Part shown: in pieces, positions 1-6,993 of the stretch
Layout: each line of letters starts with the position of its first letter
Position numbering within the stretch: the first letter of the stretch is position 1
Assembly (NCBI GenBank): GCA_041648155.1
Contig: JBAZPL010000080.1
Coordinates: forward strand, 1-11,452
DNA from: SSS58A sp041648155
GTDB taxonomy: Bacteria > Krumholzibacteriota > Krumholzibacteriia > Krumholzibacteriales > Krumholzibacteriaceae
Direction: 5' to 3'
Length of the DNA: 11,452 bases
Made by a program: the position numbers and the translations under genes
Notes under the pieces: generated by a model
Told to the model about the DNA's origin: nothing
The model's database searches: none
The model's input: only the letters and a program-made list of their open reading frames with translations

Positions 1-11
1 CCCGCTTCCAT
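1..11 (-). CDS. Possible start of the next operon gene (ftsA expected), cut by the window edge
   Basis: Four bases after the ftsQ stop the minus strand has ATG GAA GCG GG, running off the window. In most dcw clusters ftsA follows ftsQ, so this ATG may be its start. Only three codons are visible and no convincing Shine-Dalgarno precedes it, so neither the gene nor the start can be confirmed from sequence. Confidence 0.3.
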
Positions 12-15
12 GATT

Positions 16-765
16 TCAGCGTACAACCACCTGACGGTCAAAACGCAGATCGATGACCGACGGAAATCGTTCCCGGTCGTTCAAAATCCCGAGCACCGTT
101 TCCAGCTTGCGGACCCTGCTCGCGTAATGATCGCGGCCGAGCCTTATGAGGGTCCCCGTTCCCATCCAGACGAGGTCTACGTCTTCGCCGGAGATGTGGA
201 TCTCGCTCAATTGCTTCGCCGGCGATAACCCGAGCTTCTTGAAGAGTTCGAGAATCTCGACCGCGCACTCGATGCTCCGCTCTCCCGAAGGTTCGCCGAT
301 CTCCCGCGGGCCGATGCCCGTGATGACCGGAAGATCCACGTCTCCCTTCCCGGCCCGACGCGGTATGATGACTCCTTCGACGTCGACTTCGAGAATGTCC
401 CCCGCGACAAGCAGCGCGACCGGTTCACGCTTCACCACGCGGCACTCGACCGAGTGCCGGGGATGCCGATTGAACACCGCATCCCGCACCTCGGGAAACG
501 CGAGAAGCATTTCGCGGGCATCCGAGAAGGAAACCGTCACAAGGTTTCTCCCGATGAGGCTCGCCCGGATACGTTTCAGGGAATCCTGCGGGATGGTTCC
601 GCCGCCGAAGAACTGCACGTCGGTGATGATGAATATGCCCGACCAGAGCGCGACGCCGGCGGCCGCGGCTAAGACAGCCGCGGCAACCGCGAACCATTTT
701 CGGGGGATTGTACGCCTGTGCGACGCCTCCCGCGCGGCCATGCCGTTGGAGTCCCAATATCTCAT
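16..765 (-). CDS. ftsQ: Cell division protein FtsQ/DivIB
   Basis: Bitopic divisome scaffold protein that, in known systems, joins FtsB and FtsL and links early and late division proteins. It has 249 residues: a short basic cytoplasmic tail (ending RRTIPRKW), one membrane helix at about 24-46, a POTRA domain at about 48-117 (starting TDVQFFGGGTIPQDSLKRI and containing FPEVRDAVFNRHPRH), then the FtsQ domain (about 118-245) with VDVEGVIIPRR, LPVITG and a C-terminal IDLRFDRQVVVR. The sequence is diverged, as is usual for FtsQ, but the domain order, size and position after murC fit. The ATG at 765 overlaps the murC stop as ATGA and has GAGG five bases upstream (771-774). A second in-frame ATG at 741 would shorten the cytoplasmic tail by eight residues. 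No murB or ddl separates it from murC. Confidence 0.92.
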   Translation of the reverse strand: MRYWDSNGMAAREASHRRTIPRKWFAVAAAVLAAAAGVALWSGIFIITDVQFFGGGTIPQDSLKRIRASLIGRNLVTVSFSDAREMLLAFPEVRDAVFNRHPRHSVECRVVKREPVALLVAGDILEVDVEGVIIPRRAGKGDVDLPVITGIGPREIGEPSGERSIECAVEILELFKKLGLSPAKQLSEIHISGEDVDLVWMGTGTLIRLGRDHYASRVRKLETVLGILNDRERFPSVIDLRFDRQVVVR

Positions 766-2144
766 CTTTTCCTCACCGTCTCCTTTTCGCCGAGAAGCTC
801 CTCGCCGAGTTTGTAGATATTCCCCGCGCCGAGGGTGATGACAACATCCCCCGGCCGAACACTCTCCCGCACGGTAGTTTTCAAATCATCCCATCCGGGC
901 ACGTAACTGACCCGGGGCTTTCCCTCGCGCATCACGGCGTGATAGATGAGTTCCCCCGTGATTCCCTTGATCGGCCGCTCGCCCGCCGGATAGATCTCCG
1001 TGACGAAAAGCTCGTCCGCGTCGCGGAACGCCCCGCCGAACTTCTCGTGAAGATCCCTCGTCCTCGAGTACCGGTGCGGCTGGAAAACGACGACGATCCG
1101 CCGCTTGAAGGCGTCGCGCGCGGTTTTGACCGTCGCGGCGATCTCGGTCGGATGATGGCCGTAATCGTCCACGAAGAGAACGCCGTTTCGCTCCCCCTTG
1201 ATCTCGAATCGGCGCGCGACCCCCTCGAATCTCGCGAAGGCATTCCGGAGGTGGCGAGGCGCGATGTCGATCTCCTCGGCGAGCGCGCACACACTCAAGG
1301 CGTTGAGCGCGTTGTGGAAGCCGGGAACTCGGAGGTGAAGCCGCCCGCGGCGCTTCCCCTTCACCGTGTACGCGAATCGGCTGCCCGCCGCGCCCGATTC
1401 GAGAAGCTCGCCACGTACGTCGGCGCCGGCGTCGAACCCGTACGTCACGATCCGGCGTTCGATCCGGGGGAGAATCGCCCTCACCATCGGATCGTCGATG
1501 CAGCAGATGATCGCGCCGTAAAACGGTATGCAGCGCGAGAATTCGACGAAGGCGTCGTTGATCGCATCGAGGCTCCCGTAGAAATCGAGGTGCTCGGCGT
1601 CGATATTGGTGATGATGCCGAACACCGGCGTCAGGTGCACGAAGCTCCCGTCGCTCTCGTCCGCCTCCGCGACGAGAAGCTCGCCCTGGCCGAGCCGGAC
1701 GTTTGTCTTGAGGCTCTTCACGCGGCCGCCGACGACGATCGTCGGATCGCAGCCGGCCTCCTGGAGGACGGCGCCGACGAGCGACGTCGTGGTCGTTTTG
1801 CCGTGGGCGCCCGCGACCGCGATCCCGGTGCGGAATCGCATGAGCTCCCCGAGCATCGAAGCGCGCGGGATGACGGGGATTCCCTTCTCGCGCGCGGCGA
1901 CGACCTCGGGATTGCCTGCATTAATGGCCGAGGAGACGACAACGACGTCGCACCCGGATGCGTTCTTCGCCGCGTGGCCGATCCGTATCCTCGCGCCGCG
2001 CGCCGCGAGCCGCTCGGTGGCCGCGCTCTTTTCGAGATCGGAGCCGCTCACCGCGAAGCCGAGATTGAGGAGGATCTCGGCGATGCCGCTCATCCCGACG
2101 CCTCCGATTCCGACGAAATGAATATGCCTCGTTTTCCCAAGCAT
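762..2144 (-). CDS. murC: UDP-N-acetylmuramate--L-alanine ligase MurC
   Basis: First of the four cytoplasmic Mur ligases; it adds L-Ala to UDP-MurNAc. From the ATG at 2144 it has 460 residues and begins MLGKTRHIHFVGIGGVGMSG, a start typical of the family. The ATP loop GAHGKTTTTS is at 112-121, then AEADESDGSF (159-168), ITNIDAEHLDFYGS (178-191), the Mur signature DDYGHHPTEI (326-335), FQPHRYSRT (354-362), YPAGERPIKGI (385-395) and GAGNIYKLGE (439-448). A second ATG at 2195 is in frame, overlaps the murG stop as ATGA, and has GGGAGGAG nine bases upstream; it would add 17 basic, low-complexity residues. The 2144 start also has a strong site, GGGGGAG seven bases upstream (2152-2158), and fits homologues better, so I prefer it. 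The 3' end overlaps ftsQ by four bases (ATGA). Identity is certain. Confidence 0.97.
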   Translation of the reverse strand: MLGKTRHIHFVGIGGVGMSGIAEILLNLGFAVSGSDLEKSAATERLAARGARIRIGHAAKNASGCDVVVVSSAINAGNPEVVAAREKGIPVIPRASMLGELMRFRTGIAVAGAHGKTTTTSLVGAVLQEAGCDPTIVVGGRVKSLKTNVRLGQGELLVAEADESDGSFVHLTPVFGIITNIDAEHLDFYGSLDAINDAFVEFSRCIPFYGAIICCIDDPMVRAILPRIERRIVTYGFDAGADVRGELLESGAAGSRFAYTVKGKRRGRLHLRVPGFHNALNALSVCALAEEIDIAPRHLRNAFARFEGVARRFEIKGERNGVLFVDDYGHHPTEIAATVKTARDAFKRRIVVVFQPHRYSRTRDLHEKFGGAFRDADELFVTEIYPAGERPIKGITGELIYHAVMREGKPRVSYVPGWDDLKTTVRESVRPGDVVITLGAGNIYKLGEELLGEKETVRKR

Positions 2145-2151
2145 TCCGTTT

Positions 2152-2212
2152 CTCCCCCGTCCTGTCCTGAACCCGCGCGGCCGTTCGTTATTCATACCCC
2201 TGCGCTCCTCCC
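2152..2212 (-). promoter_or_regulatory. Two alternative Shine-Dalgarno sites for murC
   Basis: GGGAGGAG (2205-2212) precedes the ATG at 2195 by nine bases, and GGGGGAG (2152-2158) precedes the ATG at 2144 by seven. Both are strong. The upstream site would support coupling to murG through the ATGA overlap; the downstream site gives the family-typical N-terminus. Confidence 0.55.
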
Positions 2213-3295
2213 GGCCGATACAACCGCGAGCACGTCCCCGGCGATGATTGCCGCAGCGTCTTTCCGCCCAACCCGCTCGAGCGCGCTCCTCATCGCGGCG
2301 AGCCTCGCGGGATCCGCGAGAAGCGGGTCGAGGACGGAAGCGAGCGTGTCCTTGTTCAGGTCCGAATTCCGTATGACGATCGCCCCACCCGCTTCCGCGA
2401 GGAACGAGGCGTTATATGACTGATGGTCATCCGCGGCGTGCGGATACGGAACGAGGATGGAAGGAATCGCCGCCGCGGCGAGCTCCGACACCGTGAGCGC
2501 CCCGGCGCGCGCGAGACAAACGGTCGCCGCCGCGTATGCACGATGCATCGCCTCGAAATACGGCCTCGCGCAGACGCGGCTCGACAGCGCCCCGAGCCTC
2601 TCGCGCATCCATGCGTAATCCTGATCCCCCGTCTGGATGATTGCCCGAACGCCGGGGTGAACGAAAAGGTACTCGGCGGCGGCGCGATTGAGCGTGCGCG
2701 CTCCCTGGCTTCCTCCGAAGACGAGGAGCACCGGGCCGCTTCCCTCGATTCCAAATTCCGCGCGAACGTCCACCCGTCCGGGCGAGATGATCTCCGCGCG
2801 AAGGGGGTTTCCCGTCACGACGAGTCCCCGATGATTTCCGAAATACCCTGACGCGTTCCCGAATCCGAGGTAGATCTTCCGCGCGCACCGCGCGAGGAGC
2901 CTGTTCGTGAGCCCCGGAATCGAATTCTGTTCCTGGATCACGATTCTCCTGCGCAGGCACGACGCGGCAAGCACGACGGCCGCGCTCGCGTACCCGCCCG
3001 ATCCGAACACGACATCCGGTTTGAACCGCCGGAGAAGAGCGAGCGACTGAAAGAAGCCGACGGCGATGCTCGCGGCGCTGCGGATTCTCGCCGCTGCGCC
3101 CTTCCCCCGCACTCCCCTGGCCGAAATGTAGCGAATCTCGTAGCCGGCCGCGGAAACGAGCCTGCTCTCGAGCCCGGAACGCGTTCCGACGAAGAGCGCT
3201 TCGAGACCGCTCACCCGGGCGCGGAGCTCGTCGGCGACGGCAAGGGCGGGCAGAATGTGCCCTCCCGTTCCTCCCGCCGCGAAGACGATCCTCAT
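2192..3295 (-). CDS. murG: UDP-GlcNAc:lipid I N-acetylglucosaminyltransferase MurG
   Basis: GT-B fold, GT28-family glycosyltransferase on the inner face of the membrane that adds GlcNAc to lipid I to make lipid II. From the ATG at 3295 it has 367 residues, normal for MurG. The N-terminal G loop with its conserved histidine reads GGTGGHILPAL (8-18, H13). Next come SGGYASAAVVLA (99-110), IQEQNSIPGLTNR (120-132), GNPLR (162-166), the C-terminal-domain loop FGGSQGAR (193-200), RAGALTVSEL (263-272) with the glutamate that usually contacts the UDP ribose, and YPHAADDHQSYNA (284-296). The start is supported by AAAGGA seven bases upstream (3303-3308); the open frame upstream of it is within ftsW. It sits 28 bases after ftsW. 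Its TGA overlaps the upstream candidate ATG of murC in an ATGA arrangement. Nothing is missing from the family signature. Confidence 0.97.
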   Translation of the reverse strand: MRIVFAAGGTGGHILPALAVADELRARVSGLEALFVGTRSGLESRLVSAAGYEIRYISARGVRGKGAAARIRSAASIAVGFFQSLALLRRFKPDVVFGSGGYASAAVVLAASCLRRRIVIQEQNSIPGLTNRLLARCARKIYLGFGNASGYFGNHRGLVVTGNPLRAEIISPGRVDVRAEFGIEGSGPVLLVFGGSQGARTLNRAAAEYLFVHPGVRAIIQTGDQDYAWMRERLGALSSRVCARPYFEAMHRAYAAATVCLARAGALTVSELAAAAIPSILVPYPHAADDHQSYNASFLAEAGGAIVIRNSDLNKDTLASVLDPLLADPARLAAMRSALERVGRKDAAAIIAGDVLAVVSAGRSAGV

Positions 3296-3323
3296 TGCCG
3301 GTTCCTTTCTCTCTCTTCCGCCG

Positions 3324-4511
3324 CTACACGCGCTTTGCGTATACGCCTTTCGCCCCGCGCCGAAGGCCGAACAGCCCGGCGCCCGATTTCCGCTCCCTGC
3401 CCTCGAACGAGATATTCGTGAGAATGCCGATCGCGGCCAGAGACGCAACGAGCGAGGAGCCGCCGTAGCTGATGAACGGGAGCGGCAGCCCCGCCGTCGG
3501 TATGACGCCCGTCGCCATCGCGATGTTTATCATCGCGGACATGAAGAGGAGCAGCCCCGTCCCCAGCGCGAGGACGTACCCGAACGAGTCGGGAGCGCGC
3601 AGCGCCGTCCGCACGGCGCGCCGCAGAATGAATACGAATACAAGGAGCACGACAATCGTCCCGATGAGGCCGAGCTCCTCGCCGATGATCGAATAGATAA
3701 AATCGGTGTGCGCGTCCGGAAGAAAGCGGTATTTCTGATGTCCCCTGCCCGGTCCGGCTCCGAAGATCGAGCCCGATCCAAGCGCGATGAGCGACTGCTC
3801 AATCTGGAAATTCGCCGCGCTTCCGTCCCCCCCCCTGAGGTATGTCATGATCCGCGTGATCACTTTCGACACGTGCAGGAGAAACGGCGTCGCCGCCACG
3901 AGCGTCGCGCAACCGAACACAACGAGGTGCTTTATCCGGCATCCCGCGACGAAAAGAATGATGAAGGTGAGCATCATAATCAGAACCGCGTTCGATATGC
4001 TCGGTTGAAGCGCCACCATAACGGCCATGCCGGTTCCCGTTCCGGCGAGTGGGAGAAATCCCTTCTTGAAATCCCTGATACGGTCCCCCCATTCCGAGAT
4101 CTTCGCGGCGAGAAATATGACGAGCGCGATCTTCGCGGCCTCCACCGGCTGGAAATCGAATTTCGCGACGTAGATCGAGCGACTCGAACCCCGTATCTTG
4201 GTCCCGACGATGAGTACCGCGAGGAGCAGCACGAACGCGGCGATGAGCAGCTTGAAAGCGTACTTCTGGTAGACCCGGTACGGCACCTTCATGAGCACCA
4301 CCATAACCATGAGTCCGAGCCCGGCGAGCGTGAGCTGTCTGAAAAAGAAGTAGAAATGGGGGCCGCTCGCGTGCTGGAGCTTCACCATCTGGCCGGCGGA
4401 GGCGATCATGATAAGCCCGAGCACGACGAGCGCGACCGTCGCGAGCACGAGCTTGAGGTCGCACCTGCCCCGGTTCGCGAGACTCGCTATCTCGGGAGCG
4501 CCTTCACGCAT
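3324..4511 (-). CDS. ftsW: Lipid II glycan polymerase FtsW (SEDS family)
   Basis: Polytopic SEDS-family peptidoglycan glycosyltransferase that polymerises lipid II at the septum with its partner FtsI, encoded upstream. It has 395 residues with about ten hydrophobic segments, the first at roughly 20-40. The catalytic-region signature GAGPGRGHQKYRFLPDAHTD (251-270) is present with its aspartate at 270, followed by IIGEELGLIG (275-284) and the C-terminal PLPFISYGGSSLVASL (343-358). Some usual signatures deviate. The GxxRW motif reads GSSRS (108-112), QPSE/QPAE reads QPVE (121-124), and QPDxGT reads QPSISN (169-174). The ATG at 4511 is chosen because GAGGAGAGGT (4521-4530) lies nine bases upstream and the protein then enters its first membrane segment as expected; an upstream GTG at 4568 adds residues inside murD. 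The neighbours and SEDS signatures make FtsW much more likely than RodA. Confidence 0.96.
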   Translation of the reverse strand: MREGAPEIASLANRGRCDLKLVLATVALVVLGLIMIASAGQMVKLQHASGPHFYFFFRQLTLAGLGLMVMVVLMKVPYRVYQKYAFKLLIAAFVLLLAVLIVGTKIRGSSRSIYVAKFDFQPVEAAKIALVIFLAAKISEWGDRIRDFKKGFLPLAGTGTGMAVMVALQPSISNAVLIMMLTFIILFVAGCRIKHLVVFGCATLVAATPFLLHVSKVITRIMTYLRGGDGSAANFQIEQSLIALGSGSIFGAGPGRGHQKYRFLPDAHTDFIYSIIGEELGLIGTIVVLLVFVFILRRAVRTALRAPDSFGYVLALGTGLLLFMSAMINIAMATGVIPTAGLPLPFISYGGSSLVASLAAIGILTNISFEGRERKSGAGLFGLRRGAKGVYAKRV

Positions 4512-5845
4512 TCCGCAAACACCTCTCCTCGATGTTCGAAATTCCTGAACATATCGAAGCTCGAACACGCGGGCGAAAGAAGCACGAGCTCGCCCGCCTG
4601 CGCCGTGCGCGCCGCGGTCTCGACCGCGTCCTGCATCGTCGCCGCGCGCGCGATCGGCACGACCGATCCGAGCGCCTCTTCGATGAGGGGCGCCGCCTCG
4701 CCGATCGTGACGATCGCCTTCACGCGCGCGAGCACGGGGATGAGCTTCGTGAAATCCCCGCCCTTGTCATGCCCGCCCGCAATGAGGACCGTCGGTCGAT
4801 CGAGCCCTTTGAGGGACATCATCGTCGCCTCGACGTTCGTGCCCTTCGAATCGTTGTAGTAGGCGACCCCGCGCACGACCGCGACTTTCTCCATCCGATG
4901 CGGAAGCCCCTTGAATTCCGAAAGGGCCTTCCGGCATGCGGCCGCGCTCACGTCGAAGGGCGCGAGCGCCGCGACCGCCGCCAGTGCGTTCTCCACGTTG
5001 TGTACGCCGATGACTCCGAGCTCGCTCCGCTCGAGGAAGACTTCGCGTTTCCCGCTGCATTCGCGAACGAACCGCGAGCCTCCGTCGAGATACACGCCCC
5101 CGTCGACGGGGCCGGCGGACGAGAACGGGACCGACCTCCCGGCGAAGCGGCTCGCTATCGCGGCAGAGCGCCGATCGAGCGCGTTGTAGAAGAACAAGTC
5201 GTTCGCGCCGCAGTTCTCGACGATTCGCTCCTTGAACCGGTAATAATCCTCGACGTCGTGGTACCGGTCGAGATGATCGGGCGTGAGATTGAGGATACCC
5301 GCGACCTCCGGGTGAAATGCCGAGGTCGTCTCGAGCTGAAAGCTCGATATCTCGAGAACGAAAAAATCCTTCGGCCCGAGATCCTTCGCGACCGACGAGA
5401 AGGGCAGCCCCACGTTGCCGCAGACGATCGCGCGATGTCCCGCCGCATTCAGCAGCTCGCCGATCATCGTGACGGTCGTCGATTTGCCGTTCGTGCCCGT
5501 CACGCCGATGAGCCGCGCGCGCGCGAACCGCGCGCCGACCTCGAGCTCGCTCGCGAGCGCGATTCCCCGCGAGCGCGCCTCGAGCATGAGCGGATGATCG
5601 ATCGCGACGCCGGGACTCACGACGACCTCGTCGACCCCGTCGAGGAGGCTCTCGTCGAAGACGGCGAGATGGACCGCCGTTCCCGCGAGATCGGCCGGAA
5701 TCTCCACCGCGGCGTTCTCGTCGGCGCCGATTACCGCGGCCCCCTCGGCGCGCAGGAGGCGCATCGCCGAGATGCCGCTCCGCGCGAGCCCGAGGACGAG
5801 CACCCGCTTGCCGTTGTATTCGATTTGCTGCTTCATGTTCGCCAT
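4487..5845 (-). CDS. murD: UDP-N-acetylmuramoyl-L-alanine--D-glutamate ligase MurD
   Basis: Cytoplasmic Mur ligase that adds D-glutamate to UDP-MurNAc-L-Ala. From the ATG at 5845 it has 452 residues, normal for MurD. The N-terminal Rossmann-like part reads GKRVLVLGLARSG (12-24). Then come the ATP loop GVTGTNGKSTT (114-124), CGNVGLPFSS (142-151), LEISSFQLE (164-172), NLTPDHLDRY (186-195), the HRME turn (316-319), YYNDSKGTN (329-337), AGGHDKGGDF (356-365) and LLSPACSSFDMF (422-433). The frame is open far upstream to 6727, but that part lies in mraY and encodes nothing recognisable. Two ATGs compete: 5845 with GGGA eight bases upstream, and 5836 (MKQQIEYNGK) with AGGA ten bases upstream. They differ by three residues and I cannot decide between them. 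The 3' end overlaps ftsW by 25 bases. All key motifs are intact. Confidence 0.97.
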   Translation of the reverse strand: MANMKQQIEYNGKRVLVLGLARSGISAMRLLRAEGAAVIGADENAAVEIPADLAGTAVHLAVFDESLLDGVDEVVVSPGVAIDHPLMLEARSRGIALASELEVGARFARARLIGVTGTNGKSTTVTMIGELLNAAGHRAIVCGNVGLPFSSVAKDLGPKDFFVLEISSFQLETTSAFHPEVAGILNLTPDHLDRYHDVEDYYRFKERIVENCGANDLFFYNALDRRSAAIASRFAGRSVPFSSAGPVDGGVYLDGGSRFVRECSGKREVFLERSELGVIGVHNVENALAAVAALAPFDVSAAACRKALSEFKGLPHRMEKVAVVRGVAYYNDSKGTNVEATMMSLKGLDRPTVLIAGGHDKGGDFTKLIPVLARVKAIVTIGEAAPLIEEALGSVVPIARAATMQDAVETAARTAQAGELVLLSPACSSFDMFRNFEHRGEVFAECVKALPR

Positions 5846-5878
5846 ATCCTGTTTCCCGTTCACCGCGATCGTTTGCCC

Positions 5879-5897
5879 GCGCGCCACGCTGGCGCGC
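5879..5897 (-). other. Perfect GC-rich hairpin in the mraY-murD gap
   Basis: In the mRNA sense this reads GCGCGCCA, loop GCG, TGGCGCGC: a perfect 8-bp stem with a 3-base loop, 10 bases after the mraY stop codon. The flanking bases do not extend the stem. No run of U follows, so it does not look like an intrinsic terminator. It may stabilise or define an mRNA end, or mildly reduce downstream expression; that is inference. The remainder of the 62-base gap (5846-5907) holds the murD ribosome binding region. Confidence 0.6.
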
Positions 5898-5907
5898 CGC
5901 CGAGGCG

Positions 5908-6993
5908 CTACTGCAGCTTGAGCGTGCTGATGCTCAGAAGCGCGAGAAGCGCGGCTATAATCCAGAACCGTACTACGATTTTTTCCTCCCGCCACCCCTT
6001 GAGCTCGAAATGGTGGTGAATGGGAGCCATCTTGAATATCCGCTTGCCCGTGAGCTTGTATGATCCCACCTGCAGGATCACGGACATCACCTCGGCGACG
6101 AAGACGCCGCCGATGATGACGAGGAGAAGCTCCTTCTTGAGAAGCACCGCCACCGTCCCGAGCGCCCCGCCGAGCGAGAGGGAGCCCGTGTCCCCCATGA
6201 ATATCTGCGCGGGGTGCGAGTTGTACCAGAGGAAGCCGAGCGAGGCGCCCACCACCGACAGACAGTACACGGTGAGCTCGCCGCAGCCGGGCATGTATGG
6301 AATGTGGAGGTACTCGGCAAACGTCTTGTGACCGCTCAGGTAGGCGAGCGCCGCGAATGCGAAGAAGCTGAAGGCGGAGGCGCCCGAGGCGAGCCCGTCG
6401 AGCCCGTCCGTGAGGTTCACCGCGTTCGAAGAGCCCATGATGACGAATATCACGAACGGTATGTACAAGAGCCCCCACTCGATCGAATAGTTCTTGAGAA
6501 ACGGCACGGCGCTCTCGGTCGCGCCCTCGCGCACCAGCGGATGCATGTAGAGGAACACGCCGAGCGCGGCGCCGAATACGAACTGTCCGAGAAGCTTGTA
6601 GCGCCCGACGAGGCCCTTCTCGGTTTTCTTCACGACGCGCAGATAGTCGTCGACGAAACCGATGAGACCCGTCCAGAGCGTGACCACGATCGCCACCTGG
6701 ATATAGGGATTCGCGAGGTTCGCCCAAAGGAGCGTCGGCACGACGGTCGCGGCGATGATGAGAACGCCTCCCATCGTCGGGGTGCCCTCCTTCTCCTGAT
6801 GGCTTTCGGGCACCTCGCTCCGGATGCGCTGGCCTATCTGCAATCTCCGGAGTCCGCGGATGAGGAACGGTCCGAAAACGAAGCAGATGAGGAGCGCAGT
6901 GACCATGGCGTACGCTGACCGGAACGTGATGTACCGGAACACGTTGAACGCGAAGAAGTGGTCGCGGAGCGGATACAGGAGCCAGTACAGCAT
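5908..6993 (-). CDS. mraY: Phospho-N-acetylmuramoyl-pentapeptide transferase MraY
   Basis: Polytopic inner-membrane enzyme that transfers phospho-MurNAc-pentapeptide from UDP to undecaprenyl phosphate, giving lipid I. It has 361 residues, the usual length, with about ten hydrophobic segments. Family signatures are all present: HQEKEGTPTMGG (65-76), the acidic pair in VDDYLRVVKK (D115, D116), GRYKLLGQ (130-137), NAVNLTDGLDGLASG (190-204), IFMGDTGS with the conserved aspartate at 268, and APIHHHFELKGW (323-334) with its histidine cluster. The ATG at 6993 has GGAGGG (7001-7006) seven bases upstream and overlaps the murF stop by one base (TGATG), so the start is well supported. It uses the nucleotide precursor completed by MurF, and its lipid product is the substrate of MurG further along the operon. 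A 62-base gap with a hairpin separates it from murD. The protein is fully typical. Confidence 0.98.
   Translation of the reverse strand: MLYWLLYPLRDHFFAFNVFRYITFRSAYAMVTALLICFVFGPFLIRGLRRLQIGQRIRSEVPESHQEKEGTPTMGGVLIIAATVVPTLLWANLANPYIQVAIVVTLWTGLIGFVDDYLRVVKKTEKGLVGRYKLLGQFVFGAALGVFLYMHPLVREGATESAVPFLKNYSIEWGLLYIPFVIFVIMGSSNAVNLTDGLDGLASGASAFSFFAFAALAYLSGHKTFAEYLHIPYMPGCGELTVYCLSVVGASLGFLWYNSHPAQIFMGDTGSLSLGGALGTVAVLLKKELLLVIIGGVFVAEVMSVILQVGSYKLTGKRIFKMAPIHHHFELKGWREEKIVVRFWIIAALLALLSISTLKLQ

Noticed and set aside
708..2423. Long plus-strand open frame (571 codons) opposite murC and its flanks
   Set aside because: It is antisense to the clearly identified murC, has a composition dominated by Arg, Glu, Asp and Ala typical of mirrored GC-rich codons, and shows no recognisable domain.
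3255..4859. Plus-strand open frame (534 codons) opposite ftsW and the murD end
   Set aside because: It mirrors the membrane-protein codons of ftsW, giving a charged Arg/Glu/His-rich sequence with no family resemblance; an antisense shadow.
5879..5897. Intrinsic transcription terminator after mraY
   Set aside because: The hairpin is perfect but is followed by GGGCAAACG rather than a U-run, and a terminator here would cut off essential downstream genes.
4532..6019. Plus-strand open frame (495 codons) opposite murD
   Set aside because: Antisense to a fully intact murD, with charged repetitive composition and no motif.
5846..6727. N-terminal extension of the murD frame by 294 codons into mraY
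   Set aside because: It lies in a different frame of the well-conserved mraY, is Arg-rich, and MurD homologues start near the ATG at 5845 or 5836.
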